Shown piece after piece: positions 46,656 through 56,251 of a stretch of 64,000 bases of DNA. A model generated the notes under the pieces. It made no database searches. It was not told the origin of the DNA and saw only the letters and a list, made by a program, of their open reading frames with translations. Origin of the DNA: Flavobacterium sp. UGB4466 (lineage in GTDB: Bacteria > Bacteroidota > Bacteroidia > Flavobacteriales > Flavobacteriaceae); NCBI RefSeq assembly GCF_903469665.1, contig NZ_CAGKLC010000020.1:1-64000 (forward strand), written 5' to 3'. The translations under genes and the position numbers were made by a program. Position 1 is the first letter of the stretch, and each line of letters begins with the position of its first letter.

Positions 46656-47786
46656 TTAATTTTTTTTAACCGCTGAACATCCCGCCATAGTTGTAATTTT
46701 TATGGCTTCAGTCGCAGGTAAACTATCGTTTCGGTTTACAGTTTCCTGTACAACATTACGTGTAATTCCTTCAAAAACGGTTTCGATTACCGAAGCAGTT
46801 TGTAAAGCAGCCGGACGACCGTAATCACCAGCTTCACGAATAGATTGTACAATTGGAACTTCTCCTAAAAAAGGAACGTTTAAGTCTTCGGCAAGATTTT
46901 TTGCTCCTTCTTGTCCAAAGATATAATATTTATTGTCAGGTAATTCTTCGGGTGTAAAATAAGCCATATTTTCTATGATTCCCAAAACAGGTACATTGAT
47001 GTTGTCCTGCATGAACATCGCTACTCCTTTTTTAGCATCGGCTAAAGCCACAGCCTGAGGAGTACTTACTACTACAGCTCCTGTAATTGGTAGCGATTGC
47101 ATAATCGAAAGATGAATATCTCCCGTTCCCGGAGGTAAATCGATCAACATAAAATCTAATTCTCCCCAATCGGCATCAAAAATCATTTGATTCAGTGCTT
47201 TTGCAGCCATTGGACCTCTCCAGATCACGGCCTGACTTGGCGCTGTAAAGAAACCGATAGAAAGTATTTTGATTTCATAGCTTTCAATAGGTTTCATTTT
47301 TGATTTTCCGTCAACAGTAATCGAAACCGGTTTTTCGTTTTCAACGTCAAACATAATTGGCATCGACGGTCCGTAGATATCGGCATCAAGAACTCCAACT
47401 GAAAAGCCCATTTTGGCAAGTGTTACAGCAAGATTTGCGGTAACAGTTGATTTTCCAACTCCTCCCTTACCGGAAGCAACTGCAATAATATTTTTGATTC
47501 CAGGGATAGCACGACCTTTAATTTCGTTTTTCTCCGGAGTTTCTACTTTAATATTTACTTTGATTTTAGCTTCAGGGGATACCAATTCATGGATTGTTTT
47601 TTTGATATCATCTTCTGCTCTTTTTTTGATGTGCATTGCCGGTGTATGCAACACCAGGTCTACCACAACTTCATCACCAAAAGTAATGACATTGGCAACG
47701 GCGCCGCTTTCAACCATATTTTTTCCTTCTCCCGCTATAGTAATTGTTTCTAGAGCTTTAAGAATTTCTTTTCTGTCTAATTTCAT
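46656..47786 (-). CDS. Mrp/NBP35-family iron-sulfur carrier ATPase
   Basis: A 376-residue P-loop ATPase. An N-terminal MIP18/DUF59 domain (about 1-85) is followed by the Mrp domain with deviant Walker A ASGKGGVGKST at 104-114, DLPPGTGDIHLS (switch) and VIENMAYF. Mrp proteins bind a [4Fe-4S] cluster and pass it to client enzymes. It heads a transcript with the NifU-like gene from a promoter about 70 bases upstream. Confidence 0.93.
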   Translation of the reverse strand: MKLDRKEILKALETITIAGEGKNMVESGAVANVITFGDEVVVDLVLHTPAMHIKKRAEDDIKKTIHELVSPEAKIKVNIKVETPEKNEIKGRAIPGIKNIIAVASGKGGVGKSTVTANLAVTLAKMGFSVGVLDADIYGPSMPIMFDVENEKPVSITVDGKSKMKPIESYEIKILSIGFFTAPSQAVIWRGPMAAKALNQMIFDADWGELDFMLIDLPPGTGDIHLSIMQSLPITGAVVVSTPQAVALADAKKGVAMFMQDNINVPVLGIIENMAYFTPEELPDNKYYIFGQEGAKNLAEDLNVPFLGEVPIVQSIREAGDYGRPAALQTASVIETVFEGITRNVVQETVNRNDSLPATEAIKITTMAGCSAVKKN

Positions 47787-47857
47787 TTTAATGGACTATT
47801 TTCGATTGATCGAAATTGATTTAAAGTATTGTATTTATTTAAACTGATTTCAGACTG

Positions 47858-47886
47858 CAAAGATAACAGATTATGTTCGGATTCAA
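47858..47886 (-). promoter_or_regulatory. Promoter of mrp
   Basis: Minus strand: TTG (47886-47884), about 18 bases, TATCTTTG (47865-47858). Good agreement with the flavobacterial consensus. Confidence 0.6.
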
Positions 47887-48203
47887 ACCCTTTTTGGATT
47901 GTATTTATTGATATTGAGATTGCTCAAAACGATTCTTATAGGCTGTTTTTGATTTCAAAATCAGAAAAAAGATAAACTTTGCTTCGTTTATAGGTTAAGA
48001 TTCGTAAAAAACTTAACAGCGAAACAGTGTAAAATTAAGAATAAGACCGTTAAAATGTCAATAATCTTAGCTATATTTGAGTTCCCTAAATTTGCGATTT
48101 CCAAATATTCTGAAAAATATACGAGAATTTGTCTTTGGGGACAATTATGGGTTTTCGGTATTTTCTGAATAGAATTTAATCTTAAAATTTAAATCTGAAA
48201 AAT
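47887..48203. other. Gap between divergent mrp and L,D-transpeptidase genes
   Basis: No gene seen. Two plus-strand TAnnTTTG boxes, TATATTTG at 48072-48079 and TAAATTTG at 48087-48094, are candidates for the promoter of the L,D-transpeptidase, which would have a leader of about 100 bases. Confidence 0.45.
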
Positions 48204-49823
48204 ATGCGAAATTTTACTTCTTCATCTGTAATTATTGCTATTAGTTTTTTACTGCTTTCTTTCGGATCTTCCGCTAAAGAGAGCCCTGTAAATCACAAAT
48301 TCAAAGCGTTTGATAATGTTTCTGCATCGAATAGATATCTTTTTAAAACCGCTGTTGATGCGGCAGCAATCAGTCAGTTTTACAAAAAGTATCCCAATTT
48401 AAAAAAATATCAGAATGACGTTTTGGATCTGTATAAGAAAAAGGAATACAAAACGATCTGGTACGATGATAAAAGTGTGAGCGAATTTGGTGCGTTGCTG
48501 TATCATAAGGTACGCTTGTTAAATGAGCAGGGAATTAAAGCTACGATGCCTTATATGAATTTGGTAGATGATGTTTTTAACGAGAACGTAACGAATGATC
48601 TTCCGGAAATTGATACAGAATTGTTGCTGTCTAATATGTATGTGTTTTATGCGAGCAACGTTTATTCGGGAGTTGATCCGGCTACACTAAAAAAAATTGG
48701 ATGGTTTCTTCCTGCAAAAACTATTTCTTATTCTAAAATATTAGATTCGCTGATGGTTGACCCTGGACGACTGAATAAAGACGAGGATCTTTTGTTTGGA
48801 CAGTACTACAAACTTAAATCAGTATTGAAAAGGTACAGAAACATTGAGAAAAACAATCAATGGACAAAAATTGATATTGACAGTATAAATTATAAAGACC
48901 TGAAGCCTTTTGATAGTGGTGTTGCCATCAAGCAAATCAGACAGCGATTGTTTGTGGTGGGAGATCTGGCACAAGATTCTAAAAGAGATGTGTATGACGA
49001 GGAGATGATGGCCGGAGTTTTAAAGTATAAAAAAAGGTACGGACTTAAACTGAATTATACCTTAACCCGTGATCATATCAATCAGATGAATGAACCCATT
49101 GGTAATCGTATCAAAACGATCATGCTGAATATGGAGCGCTGCCGATGGATACCCGCCTCATTAGCAAAGGCCAGCGAGTATATCATGGTTAATATTCCAT
49201 CCTTCAGGCTGATTTATGTGAAAAATGGTAAATATGAACTCGTTTCGGATGTCTTTGTGGGAACCCGAATGACCGAGACCGTAATTTTTAGTGGTAATAT
49301 GGATCGAATTGTATTTAGTCCGTATTGGTATGTTCCGCAGAGCATCATCAAAAATGAGCTGAAGCTGAAAATGGCAGAAGATAAAAACTATCTGGCCGAT
49401 CATAATATGGAATGGAACGGAGGCAATGTAAGACAAAAACCGGGACCTAAAAACTCTTTAGGATTAGTTAAATTCATGTTTCCAAATCCAAATGACATTT
49501 ACCTGCACGATACCCCTGCGAAAAGTTTGTTTGATTTCGAAAAACGTATTTTCAGCCATGGCTGTATTAATGTTAAAGAGGCAAAACCATTGGCTTTGGC
49601 AATTTTGAAAGACAATCCCGACTGGCCGGTAGATAAAATCGATAAAGCAATGAGCGGTGAAAAAGAAACCACTTGTATGCTGAAAACCAAAATTCCAATT
49701 TATATCGGATACTTTACCGCCTGGGTAACGGATGACGGGGAGATTGGTTTTTATCCTGATGTTTACGACAGAGATAAACAACTGGATAAATTATTGTATT
49801 CCGATTCAGTTGTTTCGAAATAA
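48204..49823 (+). CDS. L,D-transpeptidase (YcbB/LdtD-like)
   Basis: A 539-residue envelope enzyme that forms 3-3 cross-links in peptidoglycan or attaches proteins to it. Signal peptide about 1-25; a scaffold region to about 230; a peptidoglycan-binding-like segment (AIKQIRQRLFVVGDL, about 240-300); and the YkuD catalytic domain (about 310-480) with IFSHGCINV, nucleophile Cys454 and upstream DIYLHDTPAKSLF. The arrangement matches YcbB-type enzymes. It ends at a perfect terminator. Confidence 0.92.
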   Translation: MRNFTSSSVIIAISFLLLSFGSSAKESPVNHKFKAFDNVSASNRYLFKTAVDAAAISQFYKKYPNLKKYQNDVLDLYKKKEYKTIWYDDKSVSEFGALLYHKVRLLNEQGIKATMPYMNLVDDVFNENVTNDLPEIDTELLLSNMYVFYASNVYSGVDPATLKKIGWFLPAKTISYSKILDSLMVDPGRLNKDEDLLFGQYYKLKSVLKRYRNIEKNNQWTKIDIDSINYKDLKPFDSGVAIKQIRQRLFVVGDLAQDSKRDVYDEEMMAGVLKYKKRYGLKLNYTLTRDHINQMNEPIGNRIKTIMLNMERCRWIPASLAKASEYIMVNIPSFRLIYVKNGKYELVSDVFVGTRMTETVIFSGNMDRIVFSPYWYVPQSIIKNELKLKMAEDKNYLADHNMEWNGGNVRQKPGPKNSLGLVKFMFPNPNDIYLHDTPAKSLFDFEKRIFSHGCINVKEAKPLALAILKDNPDWPVDKIDKAMSGEKETTCMLKTKIPIYIGYFTAWVTDDGEIGFYPDVYDRDKQLDKLLYSDSVVSK

Positions 49824-49830
49824 AAAAAAG

Positions 49831-49866
49831 AAACCCGCCAGATCAATATGATTTGGCGGGTTTTAA
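49831..49866 (+). terminator. Rho-independent terminator
   Basis: AAACCCGCCAGATC (49831-49844) pairs with GATTTGGCGGGTTT (one G-U pair) around loop AATAT, followed by T. Ends the L,D-transpeptidase transcript. Confidence 0.9.
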
Positions 49867-49990
49867 AAAAATGGTCTACAAGTTTATATCAAATTTACTT
49901 ACATTTTAGTTCAATGTTTTCTGATATAATGCCGATGTAATATGAAAATAGTACAATGCAATTGGACTATATTGAATATACAATTCGGTA

Positions 49991-52420
49991 TTATTCGTAT
50001 TTTAGGTATTTTAAGATATCAATCTTAGTTACCTGATAAGCTTTTGCTAAAACGATGATAAGCGTTAAAGCCAACAGAGAAACCAGAGCGATACTGAATG
50101 GAATTACCGAAACTCCAATTCGGAAGGCAAAGTTTTCCAGCCATTTTTGTAGCAAAATGTATGCCGGAATAATACCAATAACAAATCCAAGTAAACAAAA
50201 GCCAACATATTGCTTGGATAATTCTTTTAATAAAGCATCTGTTTCGGCGCCTAATGTTTTTCTAATGGCAATTTCTTTTAGTCTTCGCTCCATTGAAAAA
50301 GAGGCCAAAGCAAACAATCCGAAAATAGCGATGATGATGACCACAAGGTTTAGAATGAAAAACAAATTTTTCTGTTTTACCTGCTCCTGATACGTTTTAG
50401 CAAAACCCTTATTAACGAATTCGTATTCAAAAGGGTAATCCTGATTGATGTTTTTCGTCCAGTATTTGTCTAGTTTTGCTAAGGTTTCGGTTAAATTATT
50501 GGGAGAAACTTTTACATAAATTTCTTCAAAATTATTCCACTTTAACGTTTTAAGGTTAATGAAAATCAGGGGAGGAACTTTATCCTGTAATCCTGTGATG
50601 TGGAAATCTTTTACTACACCAACGATTTTAAATTTCATATTTCCTTTTTCATTTCCCCAACCTGATGTTATAACTGTATTAAGTGGTTTTTTAAGGCCTA
50701 ACATTTTGACAAGGGTTTCGTTTACCAGCCAATTTTCAATGGTATCCGAAGCAAATTTTGGAGATAAATCACGTCCCTGAATAATTTTGATTTTCATCAT
50801 ATCCAGAAAACCAAAATCCATTTCGACATTTCCGGATTGTACAGAAATACCGTTGTGTGTAAGTCCTGAACTGGAATAAGTGCTATTTCCGAAAGAACCG
50901 GCAAAGGTGGATACGTCTAGAACACCGGACATTTTTAAAAGTTCTTGTTTTGTGGTTTGATATTTAGATAATTTCGTTTTGTAATCCTGGAAATTAAAAG
51001 GGATTTTAATGACCTGATCTCCACTAAAACCAAGGTCTTTGTTCATCATATAACTCACCTGAGAATTCACGATTAAAGCACCTATGATAAAAAAAGCAGC
51101 GATACCAAACTGGAAAATAAGCATCGAATTTCGAATCCATATACCGCTTTTACTTCTGGAGAAGTTTCCTTTTAGCACTTTTAAAGTCTCAAAATTGGAG
51201 ATGTAAATGGCAGGCAAAATTCCAGCCAAAACGATTACTAATCCGAAAATAAAAATGAGCTGCAGGTAAAATTCACTGCCGTTCATCGTTAAAGATTTTT
51301 TCAGGAAAGTATTATAGTAAGGTAGTGAAAGTTCTACAATTGCCAAAGCAAAAAGAATGGCTAAAACCACTATTATAGCGGTCTCAAAAATAAATTGAAG
51401 GACGATTTGTCTTTTAGACGCTCCTACAATTTTGCGAACACCCACTTCTTTAGCACGTTTTATTGCCGATGCTGTCGCTAAATTAATGTAGTTGACTAAA
51501 GAAAGAATCAGAATTAGAATAGACAGACCTACCATAATATAAAGCAATTGCAGATTTCCTTTTCCCTCAGGAAAACTGGCGCCTTGTACAGATTTTATGC
51601 CGTGTAGACGAGCGCTACTTAATTTGTCCAGCATCACTATGATCTCACCATTTTCTTTAATGTACTGTTCCGGAGTCAGTCCGTTGGCTTTGGCATCTTT
51701 CAAAGTCCGGTTAACGTAATTTATGTTTCGCATTTTCTTTTCAACAGCAGCGATATCGGCCCCTTTTTTTACTTTAATCATTAAAGCGTAATTAAAGTTA
51801 CCCCAACTTTGTTCGTCGTTTTCACGGGCAATTCCACTGAAAACGTAGTTAGGTTCAAAAGCTGAGGGGGTTATGTTTTTATAGACAGATTTTACCGTGT
51901 AATCTTTGTAATTGTAAGTAATGGATTTGCCAATTGGATCCTGATTCTTAAAAAGCAGTTGTGCTGTTTCTTCTGATATTGCCACACTGTTTTTCTCTTT
52001 CAGGATATTGGTTTTGGCTCCTTTTACGATAGGCAGGGGGAACATATCAAAAAAACTATTGTCGGAAACTGCGATCTTTTTGTGAAAGAATTTTTGCCCT
52101 TGGTATTTGATCATATCATTATTATACCAGGAATTAAAAAAACAGATTGATTCGATTTCCGGAATGGTGGCTTTACAGGTTCTTCCAAAAGGAATATTGT
52201 TGTAGGACCAAATATCCCCATCCTCTCCAATTCTATTAAAAACCTGATAGACGTTCTCTTTTTCAGGATTCCATTGGTCGTAGGCATTTTCGTTATTCCA
52301 ATATAGAATGGCGAAAATCACTCCCGCGATTCCAATGCTTAATCCCAGGATATTTAAAAACGAAAACAGTTTGTTTTGTTTCAAATGATATATAAATATC
52401 TTAAACCAGTTAAAAATCAT
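49991..52420 (-). CDS. MacB-type ABC transporter permease (FtsX domain)
   Basis: An 809-residue inner-membrane permease of a non-canonical (mechanotransmission) ABC transporter. It has two FtsX-like modules: an N-terminal helix (FSFLNILGLSIGIAGVIFAIL), a periplasmic MacB-PCD domain, three helices around 290-420 (with the KRAKEVGVRKIVGASKRQI coupling motif), a second periplasmic domain, and three C-terminal helices with a similar motif (ERRLKEIAIRKTLGA). It should work with the ATPase and adaptor genes upstream in the same operon. Cargo unknown. Confidence 0.9.
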   Translation of the reverse strand: MIFNWFKIFIYHLKQNKLFSFLNILGLSIGIAGVIFAILYWNNENAYDQWNPEKENVYQVFNRIGEDGDIWSYNNIPFGRTCKATIPEIESICFFNSWYNNDMIKYQGQKFFHKKIAVSDNSFFDMFPLPIVKGAKTNILKEKNSVAISEETAQLLFKNQDPIGKSITYNYKDYTVKSVYKNITPSAFEPNYVFSGIARENDEQSWGNFNYALMIKVKKGADIAAVEKKMRNINYVNRTLKDAKANGLTPEQYIKENGEIIVMLDKLSSARLHGIKSVQGASFPEGKGNLQLLYIMVGLSILILILSLVNYINLATASAIKRAKEVGVRKIVGASKRQIVLQFIFETAIIVVLAILFALAIVELSLPYYNTFLKKSLTMNGSEFYLQLIFIFGLVIVLAGILPAIYISNFETLKVLKGNFSRSKSGIWIRNSMLIFQFGIAAFFIIGALIVNSQVSYMMNKDLGFSGDQVIKIPFNFQDYKTKLSKYQTTKQELLKMSGVLDVSTFAGSFGNSTYSSSGLTHNGISVQSGNVEMDFGFLDMMKIKIIQGRDLSPKFASDTIENWLVNETLVKMLGLKKPLNTVITSGWGNEKGNMKFKIVGVVKDFHITGLQDKVPPLIFINLKTLKWNNFEEIYVKVSPNNLTETLAKLDKYWTKNINQDYPFEYEFVNKGFAKTYQEQVKQKNLFFILNLVVIIIAIFGLFALASFSMERRLKEIAIRKTLGAETDALLKELSKQYVGFCLLGFVIGIIPAYILLQKWLENFAFRIGVSVIPFSIALVSLLALTLIIVLAKAYQVTKIDILKYLKYE

Positions 52421-52488
52421 GTTTTATTTTTTATAGTTGTTACAGTTGGTTTTGAAATAGTTTTACAGGTTTTGAAATCTGTAAGGCA

Positions 52489-52560
52489 TTATAAGCCGGA
52501 TAGTATTTTGCAAACAAATCCCATCAGAATTATGATTGCACTTAGGATGAATTTGATCAT
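52489..52560 (-). CDS. Possible 23-residue membrane microprotein
   Basis: A very small frame starting 8 bases after the stop of the ABC ATPase gene. The peptide (MIKFILSAIIILMGFVCKIL, plus three residues) would be one hydrophobic helix. It fills part of the otherwise empty 147-base gap between ATPase and permease. Only position and hydrophobicity support it; it could be chance in AT-rich DNA. Confidence 0.3.
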   Translation of the reverse strand: MIKFILSAIIILMGFVCKILSGL

Positions 52561-52567
52561 TTTATCG

Positions 52568-53275
52568 TTATTTAACGTCCATAAAAACATCAACATTACG
52601 TTGGTTGAATTTTTCAGAGAATACCACCCCATCTTTCATATGGATTGTTCTTTGCGAAAACGAAGCATCATAATCAGAGTGGGTAACCATTAAAATGGTA
52701 GCTCCTTTAGCATGTAAATCGGTTAAGAGTTCCATTACCTCATTACCGTTTTTACTATCTAAATTTCCGGTTGGCTCATCGGCCAGAATAATTTTAGGAT
52801 CGTTTACCAAAGCTCTTGCAACGGCAACCCTTTGCTGTTGTCCCCCCGAAAGTTGTTGCGGGAAATGTTTAAGGCGGTGAGAGATATGCAGTTTCTCGGC
52901 AATAGCTTCGACTTTTTGTTTTCTCTCAGCCGCTTTTACATTGTTGTAGATCAAAGGCAATTCGATATTGTCGTAAACCGAAAGTTCGTCGATCAGGTTG
53001 AAATTCTGGAAAATAAAGCCAATGTTTTCTTTGCGTACATTTGCTCTCCCTTTCTCTTTTAAACCAATCATTTCCTGATCTAGTAATTTGTAGCTCCCGC
53101 CTGAAGCGCTGTCCAAAAGGCCTATGATATTAAGTAAAGTTGATTTTCCGCAACCTGAAGGCCCCATAATGGTTAAAAAATCCCCTTTTTTAATCTCTAA
53201 AGAAATTCCGCTTAAAGCTGCCGTTTCTACTTCTTCTGTTCTGAAAACTTTGGTTAGGTTTTGAATGGTTATCAT
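52568..53275 (-). CDS. ABC transporter ATP-binding protein (MacB/LolD type)
   Basis: A 235-residue ATPase. Walker A is GPSGCGKST, the signature is LSGGQQQRVAVARAL, Walker B is IILADEPTGNLD and the switch His is in MVTHS. The EPTGNLD form is typical of the LolD/MacB group. It lies between the adaptor (upstream) and the permease (downstream), forming a tripartite efflux or lipoprotein-type transporter. Confidence 0.95.
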   Translation of the reverse strand: MITIQNLTKVFRTEEVETAALSGISLEIKKGDFLTIMGPSGCGKSTLLNIIGLLDSASGGSYKLLDQEMIGLKEKGRANVRKENIGFIFQNFNLIDELSVYDNIELPLIYNNVKAAERKQKVEAIAEKLHISHRLKHFPQQLSGGQQQRVAVARALVNDPKIILADEPTGNLDSKNGNEVMELLTDLHAKGATILMVTHSDYDASFSQRTIHMKDGVVFSEKFNQRNVDVFMDVK

Positions 53276-53339
53276 AAGTTTTGAAATTTTAGTGGTTGTT
53301 AATTCTATTTTTTGATTGATGATTGAAACTTTGTGAATT

Positions 53340-53415
53340 GTGAATTATAAGATGTAAAATGTAAACTGCGACCGTGTACTGCGACTGTGTACTGCGACCG
53401 AAAACCGCGACTAGA
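53340..53415. repeat. Short tandem ACTGCGACCG-type repeat
   Basis: Four imperfect copies of ACTGCGAC(C/T)GTGT / ACCGCGACTAG occupy the gap between the adaptor and the ATPase genes. It may be a mutational hot spot. Confidence 0.6.
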
Positions 53416-53417
53416 AA

Positions 53418-54665
53418 CTACTGCTGAGAACTGATCGATAATTCTTCAATATCTTTATAATCGCTATAGGAGGAAGTGATAACTGATTCACCTTCTTTTA
53501 GACCTTCGAGAACTTCATAATACGATGGGTTTTCTCTGCCTAGTTTTATGTTTCTTCTTTCTGCTTTATTTCCTTTTATTACAAAAATCCATTTTCCTGC
53601 TGACTCCTGATTGAAACTTCCTTTTGAAACCACAAGCGTTTTGTTTTTTTCGGAGAGAATCAGTTTTACACCAAAACTAAGACCGTCCTGTAAAGTGATA
53701 TTTTCTTTGGATATAAAAGCCAGCTCCACTCTAAAGTGCCCGTTTTTTACCTCCGGAATTACTTTTGTAACTAAAACTTCCAGATTTTTTCCTTGAAATT
53801 CTACTTGACCTTTCAGTCCTTCGCGTACTTTTTCCAAGTAAAATTCATCTACATCGGCTGCTAATTTGTAGCCTTGCTTAGAATCTATTTTTCCGATACT
53901 TTCACCTGCCTGAAACGTTTTTCCCAAAACCGGTTGAAAAGAAGTTAATCTCCCCGATTCCGGTGCTGTAATTAAAAAGTTCTTTTTATTGTTTCTTAAA
54001 ATATCCAGACTTTTTTCCATAGTCTGAATCGAACGGTTGATTTGAGAAATTTGAACCTGATTGGTTTGTTTTTCTTTTTGAATACTTTGTTGGATCGTTC
54101 TTTTGCGCTCGTCCTGAAAACGCAGACTTTCTTTAAAATTATTCCAGTCATTTCTCGAAATCACATCTTTTTCAAACAATTTCGCGTTCATGTCGTACAG
54201 CCTTTTGGCGTCATTGTAATCGTGTTCGATTAAAACCAGGTCTTTGGTTAAGTTCAGCTCCTGATTTCTGATGTTCAGTTTTCCGGTGTTCAAATTATTG
54301 ATTTGCTCGATAATAGCCGTTTCCTGAGTCAAATAATTCAGTTCTGTGTTTGGGTTGAACAAACGTGCTAAGGACTGACCTTTGGTAACCATTGCGCCAT
54401 TTTCAACAAAAATCTCTTTTACAGAACCGCCTTCGGTAACATTCACAAGCATTACGTTAAGAGGTTCTACTTTGGCCTGAAAAACAACAAAATCTTCAAA
54501 GAAAGCTTTTTCTACTTTTTGAACGCTAAGTTCATCGGCTTTTACATTTAAACTTCTTTTGGTGTTAAACGAGAAAAATGCAATTGTCGCCAAAACTAAA
54601 AAAACTCCAATTGCTATTGTGAGATATCTAAATTTTCTATTTTTACGAGGAATTATCTTGTCCAT
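53418..54665 (-). CDS. HlyD/MacA-like efflux adaptor
   Basis: A 415-residue periplasmic adaptor with one N-terminal membrane helix (YLTIAIGVFLVLATIAFFSF), a lipoyl-like half (VKEIFVENGAMVTKGQSLAR), a long coiled-coil hairpin (about 110-215), and a C-terminal barrel (GLKEGESVITSSYSDY). It is first gene of the adaptor-ATPase-permease operon. A sigma-54-like promoter lies about 30 bases upstream and an NtrC-type activator is encoded divergently, so regulation by that system is likely. Confidence 0.9.
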   Translation of the reverse strand: MDKIIPRKNRKFRYLTIAIGVFLVLATIAFFSFNTKRSLNVKADELSVQKVEKAFFEDFVVFQAKVEPLNVMLVNVTEGGSVKEIFVENGAMVTKGQSLARLFNPNTELNYLTQETAIIEQINNLNTGKLNIRNQELNLTKDLVLIEHDYNDAKRLYDMNAKLFEKDVISRNDWNNFKESLRFQDERKRTIQQSIQKEKQTNQVQISQINRSIQTMEKSLDILRNNKKNFLITAPESGRLTSFQPVLGKTFQAGESIGKIDSKQGYKLAADVDEFYLEKVREGLKGQVEFQGKNLEVLVTKVIPEVKNGHFRVELAFISKENITLQDGLSFGVKLILSEKNKTLVVSKGSFNQESAGKWIFVIKGNKAERRNIKLGRENPSYYEVLEGLKEGESVITSSYSDYKDIEELSISSQQ

Positions 54666-54693
54666 TTCTTTAATAATTTACTGATTACCAATA

Positions 54694-54709
54694 GGTAAAT
54701 ACTGTGCCA
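54694..54709 (-). promoter_or_regulatory. Sigma-54-like promoter of the efflux operon
   Basis: Minus strand TGGCAC-AGTAT-TTACC. The -24 TGGCAC element is perfect and the spacing of 5 bases to the -12 element matches the TGGCAC-N5-TTGC consensus; the -12 box has A instead of G. The start codon follows about 30 bases on. It lies between the efflux genes and an NtrC-type regulator, which fits. Confidence 0.65.
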
Positions 54710-54822
54710 TAAAAAGTATAATCTGTAAAGTATTGATTTTAAAGAAGCTTTAAAAACCATCTAAAAAAGAAGTGTTCGGAAATGAACAGTTGACCGTTCA
54801 GAATCGGACAAAAAAAGACAGC

Positions 54823-56169
54823 ATGCGAAAGAAACAAGCCCATATTTTAATCGTCGACGATCAGGAAGAAATTCTTTTTTCGGCAAAAATGATTCTCAAA
54901 AAACATTTTGAAACCATTTTTACGGCCAACAGTCCCAAAAAAATCATCTCTATTTTAAACGAAAATGAAATAAATGTGGTTTTGTTGGACATGAATTATC
55001 GAATTGGTTTTGAAGATGGGCGCGAAGGAATTCATTGGTTGAAGGAAATTAAAACACTTTCGCCAAAGACTGTTGTGATTTTGATGACTGCTTTTGGTAA
55101 AATTGACACCGCGGTTGAGGGAATTAAAATTGGGGCTTTTGATTATGTTTTGAAACCCTGGAACAACGAAAAACTACTGGAAATTATTGATAAGGCTGTA
55201 GTAGAGAGCCGAAAGAATGGTAAAAAAGAAGTAGTAGAAAAACCAGCCAAAAGTTATTTTACAGGAACTTCTCCTAAAATTAAGCAGGCTTACGGTATTG
55301 CTGAGAGAGTCGCCAGAACAGCTGCTAACGTTTTAATCTTAGGTGAGAACGGAACCGGAAAGTATGTTTTTGCCGAGTTCATTCATTTGAATTCAGAGCG
55401 AAAAGAACAGCCTTTTGTGCATGTCGATCTGGGGTCGCTGAGTGATAACTTGTTTGAAAGTGAACTGTTTGGATATGCCAAGGGTGCTTTTACAGATGCT
55501 AAAACAGATACCGCGGGAAGATTTGAAGCGGCTTCGGGCGGTACGATCTTTCTCGATGAGATAGGGAATATTCCGTTACATCTGCAATCCAAACTCTTGC
55601 ATGTTTTACAAACCAAAACCGTAACCCGTTTGGGCGAAAGCAAAGCAAGACCGCTGAATGTAAGGATCATTGCGGCTACCAATGCCGATATAAAAGCAGA
55701 AGTAAAAAATAAAACGTTTAGGGAAGATTTACTGTACCGAATCAATACCATGGAGATTCATTTACCTTCTTTGCGTGAGCGAAAAGACGATATTATCCCA
55801 ATGGCTAATTTTATTTTGGATAACATTGCTGAAAAATACAATCAGGAAAATTGGTGTTTTGACGACAATGTCGGACCCTATTTAGAAAAATATCCCTGGA
55901 AAGGAAATATTCGGGAATTAGAGAATAAGATTGAGCGGGCCTTAATTTTGGCCGATAATCATACTATTTCGGTAACCAATCTGGATATTTTGGATTTCGA
56001 AGAACTTCCGGAAAACGACGAAAATCCACTGTCTGAAATGGAACGAAATGCCATCGAGAAAACATTGTTTAAGAATAATGGGAATATCAGCAAAACAGCC
56101 GAAGAACTTGGGCTTTCAAGGGCCGCGTTGTACAGAAGAATTGAAAAATACGATCTGAAAAACATCTAA
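54823..56169 (+). CDS. NtrC-type sigma-54-dependent response regulator
   Basis: A 448-residue activator. Receiver domain (1-125) with the phospho-acceptor aspartate in VVLLDMNYR; AAA+ domain (about 150-385) with Walker A GENGTGKYV, sigma-54 contact loop GAFTDA (a variant of GAFTGA), and Walker B GGTIFLDEIG; Fis-type HTH at the C-terminus (NISKTAEELGLSRAALYRRI). The ATG at 54823 is preferred to the GTG at 54772. It diverges from the efflux operon and is followed by its probable kinase. Confidence 0.93.
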   Translation: MRKKQAHILIVDDQEEILFSAKMILKKHFETIFTANSPKKIISILNENEINVVLLDMNYRIGFEDGREGIHWLKEIKTLSPKTVVILMTAFGKIDTAVEGIKIGAFDYVLKPWNNEKLLEIIDKAVVESRKNGKKEVVEKPAKSYFTGTSPKIKQAYGIAERVARTAANVLILGENGTGKYVFAEFIHLNSERKEQPFVHVDLGSLSDNLFESELFGYAKGAFTDAKTDTAGRFEAASGGTIFLDEIGNIPLHLQSKLLHVLQTKTVTRLGESKARPLNVRIIAATNADIKAEVKNKTFREDLLYRINTMEIHLPSLRERKDDIIPMANFILDNIAEKYNQENWCFDDNVGPYLEKYPWKGNIRELENKIERALILADNHTISVTNLDILDFEELPENDENPLSEMERNAIEKTLFKNNGNISKTAEELGLSRAALYRRIEKYDLKNI

Positions 56170-56251
56170 ACTTAAAAATAGTTTCGAACGGCTTTGAAAG
56201 ATTTTCATTAGATATTAAACTTTTGAATCTGTCGGAATAAAAAATAAAACA

